A stretch of DNA of 64,000 nt, from contig NZ_KB889967.1 of the NCBI RefSeq assembly GCF_000372885.1, forward strand, positions 3,175,430 to 3,239,429, in the 5' to 3' direction. The translations under genes and the position numbers were made by a program. This document shows, piece by piece, positions 10,058 to 18,900 of the stretch. The stretch comes from Methyloversatilis thermotolerans. Lineage in GTDB: Bacteria; Pseudomonadota; Gammaproteobacteria; Burkholderiales; Rhodocyclaceae. The notes under the pieces were generated by a model. That model was given only the letters and a program-made list of their open reading frames with translations, was not told where the DNA came from and did no database searches. Position 1 is the first letter of the stretch. Every line of letters starts with the position of its first letter.

Positions 10058-10870
10058 ATGATCCACAACGTCCTCACCATCGCCGGCACCGACCCGACCG
10101 GCGGCGCCGGCATACAGGCCGACCTGAAGACCTTTTCCGCGCTCGGCGCCTATGGCATGAGCGCGATCACCGCGGTGGTCGCGCAGAACACGCGCGGTGT
10201 GCGCAGTTTCGTCGCGCTGGAGCCGGATTTCGTCGGTGAACAGATCGACGCCGTGTTCGACGATGTGCGCGTCGATGCAGTGAAGGTGGGCATGATCGCC
10301 AACGCCGCGATCGCCCGTGTGGTGGCTGACCGCTTGCGCCGGCACGCACGCTGCCCGGTGGTGGTCGATCCGGTCATGGTGGCCAAGAGCGGCGATCATC
10401 TGCTGTTGCCGGACGCGGTGGCCGCGCTGCGCGACGAATTGCTGCCGCTGGCCACGCTGATCACGCCCAATCTGCCGGAGGCGGCGGTGCTGCTCGATTG
10501 CCCGCCGCCGCAGACGCTGGACGACATGCGTGCCATGCTGGTCGCGCTCTGTGCGCTCGGGCCGCGGTGGGTGCTGCTCAAGGGCGGCCATCTGCGCGCG
10601 CCACACAGCACAGACCTGCTGGGCGGGCCGGAAGGCGCGCTCGAACTGCCGGCGCAGCGCATCGCCACCACGCGCGATCACGGTACCGGCTGCACGCTGG
10701 CTGCCGCTGCGGCGGCGCTGTTGCCGGGAAATGACCTGGTGCGCGCGGTGTGCCGGGCGAAGGAGTATCTCAATGCGGCACTGGCGGCCGCCGCTGAGCT
10801 GGACGTGGGCTCCGGACGCGGGCCGGTGCACCACTTCCACGCGCTGTGGCCGCGCCCCCACGCAGACTGA
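10058..10870 (+). CDS. thiD: Hydroxymethylpyrimidine/phosphomethylpyrimidine kinase
   Basis: A 270-residue ThiD of normal length and layout: MIHNVLTIAGTDPTGGAGIQ at the N-terminus, DAVKVGMIANAAI, VVVDPVMVAKSGDHLL, TLITPNLPEAAVLL, WVLLKGGH and the catalytic TRDHGTGCTLAAAAAA. It phosphorylates HMP and then HMP-P for thiamin synthesis. It stands alone, separated from thiE and hemL by the toxin-antitoxin modules, and converges with the SDR gene across 78 bases that hold nothing recognisable. Confidence 0.95.
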   Translation: MIHNVLTIAGTDPTGGAGIQADLKTFSALGAYGMSAITAVVAQNTRGVRSFVALEPDFVGEQIDAVFDDVRVDAVKVGMIANAAIARVVADRLRRHARCPVVVDPVMVAKSGDHLLLPDAVAALRDELLPLATLITPNLPEAAVLLDCPPPQTLDDMRAMLVALCALGPRWVLLKGGHLRAPHSTDLLGGPEGALELPAQRIATTRDHGTGCTLAAAAAALLPGNDLVRAVCRAKEYLNAALAAAAELDVGSGRGPVHHFHALWPRPHAD

Positions 10871-10948
10871 CCGCGACGTCGGTGTTGATCTGCGTGGCTG
10901 GAACCGGGCTCACCCAGGCGAACACGTCGCGCGCGAGGTGTGCGGGTG

Positions 10949-11752
10949 CTACAGCGTGCCGCGCGGTTTGCGCCCCGATCTGGCTGCCAGTGCGTCATAC
11001 ACCGGATCCGGCAGCAGCCGCATCAGTTTCGCGACCACCGCCATCTGCCACGGGATGACCGCGTAGCTGCGCCGGCTGTCGAAGAAACGCGCGAAGCGTT
11101 CGGCGGCATCGGCCGCTTCGAGCATGAAGGGCATGGGGTAGGGGTTCTTTTCGGTCATCGGCGTGTCGATATAGCCGGGGCACAGCGTCTTCACCTTCAC
11201 GCCGCTGCCGCGCAGTTCGACGCGCAGGCTTTCCAGATAGCTGATGGCCGCCGCCTTCGACGCGCTGTAGGCGCCGGCGCCGGGCAGGCCGCGTATGCCG
11301 GCGACCGAGGCGACGCCGACCAGCGTGCCGCGGCCGCGCGCCTGCATCGGTTTGACGAAGGGCGCGAAGGTGCGCACCAGGCCCAGCACATTGATGTCGA
11401 TCACCGCTTCGAAGGCCGGCAGGTCTTCCTGTTCGCCGGTCAGCGTGCCGACCGACACGCCGGCGTTACCGATCACCACATCGGGCAGACCGGCCCGCTG
11501 CATGAAGTCGGCTGCGGCCTGCTGCAACGCCTTTGCATCGCGCACGTCGGCGACATAGCTGTGGTGACTGCCGGGCAGGCTGTCGCGCACGCGGTGCAAC
11601 AGGTCCCCGCGACGCGCCACCAGACCCAGGGTCGCGCCGGCTGCGGCGTAATGGCGTGCCAGTGCTTCGCCGATGCCGGTCGACGCACCGGTCAAAAAAA
11701 CAACGGGTGCCGCGCGGGCACCCGTTGCAGCGGAACCGGACGGTTCGCTCAC
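10949..11752 (-). CDS. Short-chain dehydrogenase/reductase
   Basis: A 267-residue Rossmann oxidoreductase. The dinucleotide loop is VVFLTGASTGIGEALARHYA, followed by VADVRDA, the NAGVSVG motif, the catalytic Ser in VGVASVAGIRGLPG, and YSASKAA with the catalytic Tyr and Lys. The start is a GTG at 11752 that overlaps the dsbA stop (GTGA), implying translational coupling. Codons about 8-21 coincide with the dsbA intrinsic terminator (see that entry), so only read-through transcripts would express this gene unless it has its own promoter. Substrate unknown. Confidence 0.88.
   Translation of the reverse strand: MSEPSGSAATGARAAPVVFLTGASTGIGEALARHYAAAGATLGLVARRGDLLHRVRDSLPGSHHSYVADVRDAKALQQAAADFMQRAGLPDVVIGNAGVSVGTLTGEQEDLPAFEAVIDINVLGLVRTFAPFVKPMQARGRGTLVGVASVAGIRGLPGAGAYSASKAAAISYLESLRVELRGSGVKVKTLCPGYIDTPMTEKNPYPMPFMLEAADAAERFARFFDSRRSYAVIPWQMAVVAKLMRLLPDPVYDALAARSGRKPRGTL
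11694..11726 (-). terminator. Intrinsic terminator downstream of dsbA, inside the SDR gene
   Basis: On the minus strand a perfect ten-base-pair stem (AACGGGTGCC and its complement) with a five-base loop is followed by GTTTTTTT. It lies 23-55 bases past the dsbA stop. The same bases encode residues of the SDR N-terminus just before and into its first strand (AATGARAAPVVFL), so the signal is embedded in a coding sequence. Confidence 0.85.
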
Positions 11753-12381
11753 TTCTTGCCGGAAGCGGCACGCTCGCCGCGGGCGCGGTCGATCAGCGCG
11801 TTCAGGTTGTCCAGCATCGCGTCGAAGCTGCCGCCCTGGGCGATGTACTTGCCATCGACCACCAGCGCCGGCACCCCGGTGAGCTGATAGGCCGCGCTCA
11901 TCTGCTGCGCACGCTGCACCTTGCCGGCCACCGCGAAGGACTTGGCGGTTTCTTCGAACTTCTTCGAGTCCACGCCGTTCCTGCCCATCCAGGTCGATAT
12001 GGCGCCCAGATCGTTGAAGGCCTGGCGCTCGATATGGATGGCATCGAACACCTTGCCGTGCAGGCGCTCGAGCTCGCCCATGGTTTCCAGCGTGTAATAG
12101 GTGGCGGCACCCGGCACCCAGGATTGCCGGAAGATGGCCGGCACACGCTTGAAGATCACGTCGTCCGGCTTGGATGCCAGCCACTTCTTCAGCTTGGGTT
12201 CGAGGTCGAAACAGTGCGGGCAGCCGTACCAGAAGAACTCGATCACCTCGACCTTGCTGCCCGGTTCGGTGGCCTGTGCCGGCTTGATTTCACGGTAGTC
12301 CTTGTCGGTCAGCGCGGCGCTGGCCGACAGCGACATGAAGCCGGCAACGGCAAGCGCGGCAAGGGTGCTGAGGAATTTCAT
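11749..12381 (-). CDS. dsbA: Periplasmic thiol:disulfide oxidoreductase DsbA
   Basis: A 210-residue exported thioredoxin-fold protein. Signal peptide MKFLSTLAALAVAGFMSLSA is followed by the mature protein; the active site is FFWYGCPHCFDLEP (CPHC) and the cis-Pro loop is TGVPALVVDGKY. DsbA introduces disulfides into secreted proteins and is reoxidised by DsbB. It follows argS and the SPOR protein on the same strand, an order conserved in many betaproteobacteria. Confidence 0.95.
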   Translation of the reverse strand: MKFLSTLAALAVAGFMSLSASAALTDKDYREIKPAQATEPGSKVEVIEFFWYGCPHCFDLEPKLKKWLASKPDDVIFKRVPAIFRQSWVPGAATYYTLETMGELERLHGKVFDAIHIERQAFNDLGAISTWMGRNGVDSKKFEETAKSFAVAGKVQRAQQMSAAYQLTGVPALVVDGKYIAQGGSFDAMLDNLNALIDRARGERAASGKK

Positions 12382-12415
12382 GCTGTCTCCTGTGTTCCGG
12401 GGTTCCGAATCGAGC

Positions 12416-13000
12416 TCATCGGACAATCGAGGCGTCGATTCCGTTCTGTGCCAGTTCAGCGCGTACGCGCTGCATGTCTTCCACGTTTGCAAACGGACCG
12501 AGCCGGATGCGGTACATCATGCCCTTGCCCGGTACATCGCTCTTCTGCACACGGGATTCAATGCCGATCAACGCAAGTCGCGCGCGCAGGTTGTCAGCAT
12601 CGTCCTCCGACGAGAAGGCTCCGGCCTGCAGCAAGAGGGTCGCCGACGCCTTGTCGTCAGGCCGGGTGGCGGGCGTGTCCGCCGGTGGCGGTGAGACGGG
12701 CGTTTCTGCACCGCCGGACGGGGTGTCGCCCGGCGTCCTGGCGTCGCCAGGCAGCAGATCGTAGAAGTCGAAGCGCTTTTCCGGCGCCTTGTCGCCCGGC
12801 TTGCCGGGCAGGGCCGCCGGTTCCGCAGGCGGCGCGGCGGGCGGCGGGGCGCTCGGCCGCACCTGCAGCGGCAGGGAAGAGCCATTGATGTACCACATGA
12901 CCGCTGCGCTCAGCACCACGCCCAGCACCAGGCCGATGAACACTCCGAGCAAGGTGCCGCCCCGGTTCTTGCGGGCCGGAGACTTTTTCTGTGTCGCCAT
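12416..13000 (-). CDS. SPOR-domain (FtsN-like) membrane protein
   Basis: A 194-residue bitopic protein: basic cytoplasmic tail (MATQKKSPARKNRGG), one membrane segment (about 16-37), a Pro/Ala-rich periplasmic linker with KRFDFYDLLPG, and a C-terminal SPOR domain (LLLQAGAFSSEDDADNLRA to GPFANVEDMQRVRAELAQNG). SPOR domains bind denuded septal peptidoglycan, so a role at the division site is likely. Its ATG directly abuts the argS stop codon. FtsN in this group often sits after argS; I stop short of the name because the essential FtsN segment is not clear. Confidence 0.85.
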   Translation of the reverse strand: MATQKKSPARKNRGGTLLGVFIGLVLGVVLSAAVMWYINGSSLPLQVRPSAPPPAAPPAEPAALPGKPGDKAPEKRFDFYDLLPGDARTPGDTPSGGAETPVSPPPADTPATRPDDKASATLLLQAGAFSSEDDADNLRARLALIGIESRVQKSDVPGKGMMYRIRLGPFANVEDMQRVRAELAQNGIDASIVR

Positions 13001-14743
13001 TTACATGGATTCCGGGGCGGATACGCCAAGCAGGGCGAGGCCGTTGGCAATGACCTGCCGGGTTGCGGCGGCAAGCGCAAGGCGTGCCTCGCGCACCGTC
13101 AGATCGTCCACCAGCATGCGCGAGGCGTTGTAGAAAGCGTGGAAGTCGGACGCCACATCGCGCAGATAGAAGGCCACCGTGTGCGGCGCGCGCTCGGCCA
13201 CCGCCTGCGCGATCACATCCGGGAACTCGGCCAGCCTTTGCGCCAGCAGCAGTTCCTTCTCGCCGGTCAGCACATCGACCGCCGCCTGTGGCAACAAAGA
13301 GGTGTCCAGCGCATGGTTGGCCACCGCCTCGCGGATGACGGAACAGATGCGTGCGTGCGCGTACTGGATGTAGTAGACCGGGTTGTCATTGGATTCCGAT
13401 TTCGCGAGGTCGAGGTCGAAATCCAGATGCTGGTCGCTCTTGCGCAGCACGTAGAAAAAACGCGCCGCGTCGTTGCCCACCTCGGCGCGCAGGTCGCGCA
13501 GCGTGACGAAGTCGCCGGAGCGCTTGCCCATGGCCGCCTTCTCGCCACCGCGATAGAGCACCGCGAACTGCACCAGTGCGATTTCCAGCTTGTCCGGGTC
13601 CTCGCCGAGCGCGGTCAGCGCGCCCCGGACGCGCGGGATGTAGCCGTGGTGGTCGGCGCCCCACACGTCGATCACCCGGTCGAAGCCGCGCGCGAACTTT
13701 TCCGCGTGATAGGCGATATCGGATGCGAAATAGGTGTAGATGCCGTTGTCGCGACGGACCACGCGGTCCTTTTCGTCGCCGAAGTGGGTCGAGCGGAACC
13801 ACAACGCGCCGTCCTGCTCGTAGATGTGGCCGGCGTCCTGCAGCCGCTTCACCGCGCGATCGACCGCGCCATTGGCATGCAGCGACTGTTCCGAGTACCA
13901 CACGTCGTAATGCACGCGGAACTCCGACAGATCGTTGCGCTGATCGGCGAGCATGGCATCCAGCGCGAAGCGGTGCACGGTCCACCAGTCATCGCCAAGC
14001 GCCTTCTTTGCGGTGGCGATCAGCGCGTCGAGCATGGCGTCCGCGGTATCGCCCGGCCGGGACGCATCGGGCAGTTCGGCGACCGGACGATTCAGACGAT
14101 TGCCCTGCTGCACGAACAGTTCCGAGCCGATGTCGCGCACATAGTCGCCGCGGTAGCCATCGGCCGGAAACTTCACGGCCATGCCCTGGGCTTCCAGATA
14201 GCGCAGCCACACCGATACGGCGAGGATGTCCATCTGGCGGCCGGCGTCGTTCACGTAGAACTCGCGCGTCACCGCGTAGCCTGCGGCTTCCAGCAGATTG
14301 GACAGCGCGGAACCATAGGCCGCGCCGCGTCCATGACCGACATGCAGCGGACCGGTCGGATTCGCAGATACGAATTCGATCTGCACCTTTTTGCCACGGC
14401 CGATGTCCGAGCGGCCGTAGTCCTTGCCTTCGCCCAGGATGCGGGTGACGATGCCCTGTTTGACCGCCGCACTGAAGAAGACATTGATGAATCCTGCGCC
14501 GGCCACCTCGGCGCGCTCGATCAGCGGTGACGGCGGCAGTTCGCGCACGATGCGTTCGGCGATCACGCGCGGGTTCTGCTTGAGCGCCTTGGCGAGCTGC
14601 AGCGCGACATTGCACGCGAGATCGCCGTGGGCGGCCTGCTTCGGGCGGTCAAGGATGATTTCGGGCGCGGCCAGTTCCGGTGCCACGCTGGCAAGCGCGG
14701 CGTGGAGCAGGCGGGTCAGTTCCAGGCGCAATTCGGGAGTCAT
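13001..14743 (-). CDS. argS: Arginyl-tRNA synthetase
   Basis: A 580-residue class I synthetase. The N-terminal tRNA-binding domain leads to the HIGH-type motif as SANPTGPLHVGHGRGA and the KMSK-equivalent as KAAMGKRSGDFVTLRDL; the C-terminal domain is all-helical anticodon-binding (YIQYAHARICSVIREA onward). The ATG at 14743 begins MTPELRLELTRLLHAAL; the frame is open farther upstream without supporting conservation. First gene of the argS-SPOR-dsbA-SDR run. Confidence 0.97.
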   Translation of the reverse strand: MTPELRLELTRLLHAALASVAPELAAPEIILDRPKQAAHGDLACNVALQLAKALKQNPRVIAERIVRELPPSPLIERAEVAGAGFINVFFSAAVKQGIVTRILGEGKDYGRSDIGRGKKVQIEFVSANPTGPLHVGHGRGAAYGSALSNLLEAAGYAVTREFYVNDAGRQMDILAVSVWLRYLEAQGMAVKFPADGYRGDYVRDIGSELFVQQGNRLNRPVAELPDASRPGDTADAMLDALIATAKKALGDDWWTVHRFALDAMLADQRNDLSEFRVHYDVWYSEQSLHANGAVDRAVKRLQDAGHIYEQDGALWFRSTHFGDEKDRVVRRDNGIYTYFASDIAYHAEKFARGFDRVIDVWGADHHGYIPRVRGALTALGEDPDKLEIALVQFAVLYRGGEKAAMGKRSGDFVTLRDLRAEVGNDAARFFYVLRKSDQHLDFDLDLAKSESNDNPVYYIQYAHARICSVIREAVANHALDTSLLPQAAVDVLTGEKELLLAQRLAEFPDVIAQAVAERAPHTVAFYLRDVASDFHAFYNASRMLVDDLTVREARLALAAATRQVIANGLALLGVSAPESM

Positions 14744-14952
14744 GGATGAAACAGCAGTGCGGGACGCACCGGCATTCGCAAACCGCGGATTATAGCGCGA
14801 GGCGATGTCGGCCCTTCGCCGCGCCTTCCGGGGCGGCAGGCCTTCTTGTACAGTGCGCGCTCGCCGCGCAGCCGTCACCGATCGCAACATGACGTTTCAA
14901 CAGACCTCTCCCATCGTCATCCATCGCCTGTCCGGTCGCGGGAGCTGAACCC

Positions 14953-16479
14953 ATGCGCTGGTTGCGACTGCTCAAGATCATCACGGTCAGCCTGCGCTTC
15001 GGGCTGGACCAGATGTTGATCGATGCCGGCAGCCGGCTGCGTTTCGCCAGCCTGTTGCGGGTTACCCGCTTCGGGCGGCGTTTCGACGCACCGCGCGCCG
15101 TGCGCCTGCGGCAGGCGCTGGAGGCCCTGGGGCCCATCTTCGTCAAGTTCGGCCAGATGCTGTCCACGCGCCGCGATCTGCTGCCGCCGGATCTGGCCGA
15201 CGAACTGGCGAAGTTGCAGGACCGCGTGCCGCCCTTTCCGTCGGAACTGGCGATCGCGCGGCTGGAAGCCTTCTACGGACGTCCGCTCGACCAGGTGTTC
15301 GCGCGCTTCGAACGCGTGCCGGTCGCGTCGGCCTCGGTTGCGCAAGTGCATTTCGCTCTGCTGCCATCGGGAGAAGACGTGGCGGTAAAGGTGCTGCGCC
15401 CGGGCATCGAACGCGTCATTGCGAACGACATTGCGTTGATGGAAACCGCTGCCGCGCTGCTGGAGCGCGTATGGTCGGAAGGCCGGCGCCTCAAGGCGCG
15501 CGAGGTGGTGGCTGAGTTTTCCAAGCATCTGGGCGACGAGCTCGATCTGATGCGCGAGGCGTCGAACTGTTCTCAACTGCGGCGCAATTTCCGCGATTCG
15601 CCCTTGCTGGCGGTGCCAGAGGTCTACTGGGACTATTGCGGACCCGCAGTGATGGTGATGCAGCGGATGTATGGCCTGCCGGTTTCCCAGGTCGAGGCAT
15701 TGCGTGCCCAGGGCGTGGACATGGCCGCGCTGTCGCGCGCCGGTGTCGAAATCTTCTTCACCCAGGTATTCCGCGACGGCTTCTTCCATGCCGACATGCA
15801 TCCGGGCAATATTTTCGTCGCACCCGACGGCCAGTACATCGCGCTGGACTTCGGCATCATGGGCACGCTCACCGACGTCGACAAGAACTACCTGGCGCAG
15901 AATTTCCTCGCCTTTTTCCAGCGCGATTACAAGCGCGTGGCGCAGGCTCATGTCGATGCGGGATGGGTGCCGCGCGGCACCCGGGTGGACGAGTTCGAAG
16001 CGGCGATACGCGCGGTGTGCGAACCCATCTTCGACAAGCCGCTGAAGGAAATCGAATTCGGCCGTACCCTGCTGCGCCTGTTCCAGGTGTCGCGCCGCTT
16101 CAATGTCGAGATACAGCCGCAACTGGTCATGTTGCAGAAGACGCTGCTGAACATCGAGGGGCTGGGGCGCCAGCTCGATCCCGATCTCGATCTGTGGAAG
16201 ACCGCCAAGCCCTTTCTCGAACGCTGGATGAGCGAACAGGTGGGCTGGCGCGCGCTGCGCCGCAAGCTGGTCGAGGAGGCGCCGGGCTGGGCGCTCACGC
16301 TGCCGGAACTGCCTCGCCTGGCGCATCGCGTGCTCAGCCGCAGCGCCGCGCTCGATGCCTTGCCGGACGATGCGCGTGCGGAACGCCGCCATCGCCGGCA
16401 GTTGCGCTGGCTGCGCATCGTGAGTGTCCTGCTCGCGGTGTTGATCGCCGTCGAGCTCTGGCGCGCATTCCATCACTGA
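14953..16479 (+). CDS. ubiB: Ubiquinone biosynthesis kinase-like protein UbiB
   Basis: A 508-residue atypical kinase of the ABC1/ADCK family needed for coenzyme Q synthesis. Family markers: [14 protein letters not shown] (KxGQ motif), [12 protein letters not shown] with the Ala-rich nucleotide loop, [23 protein letters not shown] and the metal-binding DFGIMG. The C-terminus has a hydrophobic segment ([17 protein letters not shown]) typical of its membrane anchor. The coding start gives the usual length. No ubiE or ubiJ accompanies it here. Confidence 0.95.
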   Translation: MRWLRLLKIITVSLRFGLDQMLIDAGSRLRFASLLRVTRFGRRFDAPRAVRLRQALEALGPIFVKFGQMLSTRRDLLPPDLADELAKLQDRVPPFPSELAIARLEAFYGRPLDQVFARFERVPVASASVAQVHFALLPSGEDVAVKVLRPGIERVIANDIALMETAAALLERVWSEGRRLKAREVVAEFSKHLGDELDLMREASNCSQLRRNFRDSPLLAVPEVYWDYCGPAVMVMQRMYGLPVSQVEALRAQGVDMAALSRAGVEIFFTQVFRDGFFHADMHPGNIFVAPDGQYIALDFGIMGTLTDVDKNYLAQNFLAFFQRDYKRVAQAHVDAGWVPRGTRVDEFEAAIRAVCEPIFDKPLKEIEFGRTLLRLFQVSRRFNVEIQPQLVMLQKTLLNIEGLGRQLDPDLDLWKTAKPFLERWMSEQVGWRALRRKLVEEAPGWALTLPELPRLAHRVLSRSAALDALPDDARAERRHRRQLRWLRIVSVLLAVLIAVELWRAFHH

Positions 16480-16617
16480 AGTTCGGGATGTTTTCCCGGG
16501 AAGGCCTTCTCAAGTCCTCCATCGTGTCGTCGTTAGTGCAGTTTCATGCCGGGAGATCACAACGATGACAACGACCACGGTAGGCAGGCGTTTCTGTATT
16601 TCACGCGAGGTGACCCC

Positions 16618-17226
16618 TTGAGTGCCGCGCGGCTGGCCAGGCTGGGTGCGCTCGCCGGGTCGATGAGCCGCAGCATGCTGGGCGCGGCGCTCACCTTTTC
16701 CCAGATCGTTTCCGAGCGTGTGGGCATGTCGGTGTCCCACGTGGCGCTGGCCGATCGCGAGGGGCTGCTGCGCAGCCTGGAGGCGCTCGATGAATGCAGC
16801 GGTGGCCGGCTCTGCGTCATCGCACAATCGATGCGCACGCCGGAAGATCGTCGTGCCGACGCCATGCTGGTGCTGCCGGAGGAGGGCGCTCTGCTGGTGG
16901 TGCGACGCATGCTCGGGATGTCCGGCCTGAGTGCTTCCCTCAGCGAACTGGAACAGGATGCGCTGGCCGAAGCCGGCAGCATCGTGATCGACGCCTGCAC
17001 CCTGGGGCTGGCCGGTGCGTTCGGCTGGCAGATCGAAGCATTGCGGCCGCGCGTCGCGCTGGTCGAGCGCGACCACCGCTACGGACTGGAAGACAGCCTG
17101 CAGCATGCCCTGGTCACCCATACGCACATCCATCTGAGTGGCCTGTGTGTCGAGGCGCGGGTGGTGCTTGAACTGCGCCCTGATTCGGTGCTGGCCCAGC
17201 CACTGATGCCGGCGATGCCGACCTGA
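16618..17226 (+). CDS. CheC-like protein with altered active-site residues
   Basis: About 202 residues with the pseudo-twofold layout of CheC phosphatases. The second half has SELEQDALAEAGSIVIDA, with a Pro exactly 23 residues after the Ser, matching the CheC signature E-x2-N-x22-P except that Asn is Ser. In the first half both Glu and Asn appear lost (GALAGSMS). CheC normally removes phosphate from CheY, so this protein may only bind a partner. The start is a TTG at 16618 with GAGGTG upstream; an ATG at 16546 in frame is possible but has no ribosome site. A potential 18-codon reading frame (16565-16621) ends on this TTG. It is not next to other chemotaxis genes. Confidence 0.65.
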   Translation: MSAARLARLGALAGSMSRSMLGAALTFSQIVSERVGMSVSHVALADREGLLRSLEALDECSGGRLCVIAQSMRTPEDRRADAMLVLPEEGALLVVRRMLGMSGLSASLSELEQDALAEAGSIVIDACTLGLAGAFGWQIEALRPRVALVERDHRYGLEDSLQHALVTHTHIHLSGLCVEARVVLELRPDSVLAQPLMPAMPT

Positions 17227-17387
17227 CAGCCCGCTGCGTGCCCGGCCGGTCGGCGCATTTTCGCGCAGCCCTGGAATCGCCCCCGGCAATTATCGTGAAA
17301 GCCTGATCCCATGCGCGCCGCGCGCCGCTATCATTGCGTGCGCGCGGCCTTCTGCCGCGCAGGTCCTTCATCCTGTCGGGCGTTGCC

Positions 17388-18887
17388 ATGCTGATCTGGT
17401 TCGTAGTGCTCTATCTGATGGTGTCGGTCGGCATCGGCCTGTATGCCTCCAAGAATGTTCACAACGCCAAGGACTTCGCCGTGGCGGGCCGGTCGCTGCC
17501 GCTTCCGGTCGTGACCGCCACGGTGTTTGCCACCTGGTTCGGTGCCGAGGCGGTGTTCGGCGTATCGGCGCAGTTCGTGACCGAAGGGCTGGGTGGCGTG
17601 GTGGCCGATCCGTTCGGCTCGTCGATGTGTCTCATCATCGCCGGCTTCTTCTTCGCCACCAAGCTGTACAAGCTGAACATCCTGACCGTCGGCGACTACT
17701 ACCGGATGCGCTACAACCGCCCGGTCGAGGTGATCACCTCGCTGTGCATCGTGGTGTCCTACCTGGGCTGGGTGGCAGCGCAGATCAAGGCCATGGGGCT
17801 CATCTTCTTCATGGTGACCGACGGCGCCGTGAGCCAGGAGGCGGGCATGGTGCTGGGCGCGGCCATCGTGCTCACCTACACCACTTTCGGCGGCATGTTC
17901 TCGGTCGCCATCCTCGACTTCGTACAGATGGCCGTGTCCATGGGCGGGCTGCTGTACATCGCCTACATCATCAGCGGCCTGACCGGTGGCGTGGCGCCGG
18001 TGATCGAACACGCGTCGGCCGCCGGCAAGCTCGATTTCTTCCCGCCGGCCGACCCCTGGCTGTGGGTCACCTTCATCGGCGCCTGGCTCACCATGATGCT
18101 GGGGTCCATCCCGCAACAGGACGTGTTCCAGCGCGTCACGTCTGCCAAGAGCGCGAAGATTGCGGTCGGCGGTTCGGTGCTCGGCGCCAGCATCTATTTC
18201 TGCTTCTGCTTCGTGCCGATGTTCATCGCCTACTCCGCGACGCTGATCGACCCGGCCACCTTCGGCGCGCTGATCGAGGAAGATTCGCAGCGCGTGCTGC
18301 CCACGCTGGTGATGCAGCACACACCGCTGATCGCGCAGATCCTGTTCTTCGGTGCCGTGCTGTCGGCCATCATGAGCTGCTCGTCCGCCACGCTGCTGGC
18401 GCCTTCGGTCACCTTCGCCGAGAACATCGTGAAGGGCTTCTACCCGCGCATGGGCGACCGTCAGTTGCTGCGCGTGATGCGCTCGACCATCGTCGGTTTC
18501 GCGTGCACCGTGCTGCTGGTGGCGCTCAATTCCGAAACCAGCATCTTCGGCATGGTCGAGAACGCTTACAAGGTGACGCTCGCGGGTGCCTTCGTGCCCC
18601 TGTTCTTCGGCGCCTTCTGGAAGCGGGCAACCACGCAGGGCGCGCTGGCTGCGATATTCGGCGGTCTCACGTCCTGGCTCATGATCGAGGTGCTGATCGG
18701 CGAAGCGAGCCCGGTGCCGCCCCAGCTCATCGGACTCGCGGTGAGCATGGCGGGCATGGTCGCCGGATCCTTGCTGCCGCAATGGGTGGGCCATCGCCTG
18801 CCGCACGAGCCGGAGCACGCGGCGCTGCACCACCATGCCGCCGCCGGTACGCATCACGCGCCGGGCGGCGGCCACGGCCCGCGCTGA
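17388..18887 (+). CDS. Sodium:solute symporter family permease
   Basis: A 499-residue SSS-family protein with about thirteen membrane segments. It begins MLIWFVVLYLMVSVGIGLYA and has the family pattern NAKDFAVAGRSLPLP, TWFGAEAVFGVSAQF and, later, SAIMSCSSATLLAPSVTFAENI. Substrates of this family include proline, pantothenate, acetate and sugars; nothing here decides which. The last 30 residues are rich in His (HHHAAAGTHHAPGGGHG), unusual for the family and possibly metal-binding. The ATG at 17388 gives the standard N-terminus. Confidence 0.87.
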   Translation: MLIWFVVLYLMVSVGIGLYASKNVHNAKDFAVAGRSLPLPVVTATVFATWFGAEAVFGVSAQFVTEGLGGVVADPFGSSMCLIIAGFFFATKLYKLNILTVGDYYRMRYNRPVEVITSLCIVVSYLGWVAAQIKAMGLIFFMVTDGAVSQEAGMVLGAAIVLTYTTFGGMFSVAILDFVQMAVSMGGLLYIAYIISGLTGGVAPVIEHASAAGKLDFFPPADPWLWVTFIGAWLTMMLGSIPQQDVFQRVTSAKSAKIAVGGSVLGASIYFCFCFVPMFIAYSATLIDPATFGALIEEDSQRVLPTLVMQHTPLIAQILFFGAVLSAIMSCSSATLLAPSVTFAENIVKGFYPRMGDRQLLRVMRSTIVGFACTVLLVALNSETSIFGMVENAYKVTLAGAFVPLFFGAFWKRATTQGALAAIFGGLTSWLMIEVLIGEASPVPPQLIGLAVSMAGMVAGSLLPQWVGHRLPHEPEHAALHHHAAAGTHHAPGGGHGPR

Positions 18888-18900
18888 CCGCCGGTCCCGT

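Noticed and set aside
14889-14948. A 19-codon open frame upstream of ubiB
   Set aside because: No ribosome site or recognisable pattern; likely chance.
16546-16617. N-terminal extension of the CheC-like protein from ATG 16546
   Set aside because: No ribosome site and the extra residues are polar without similarity to CheC; the TTG at 16618 has a good GAGGTG.
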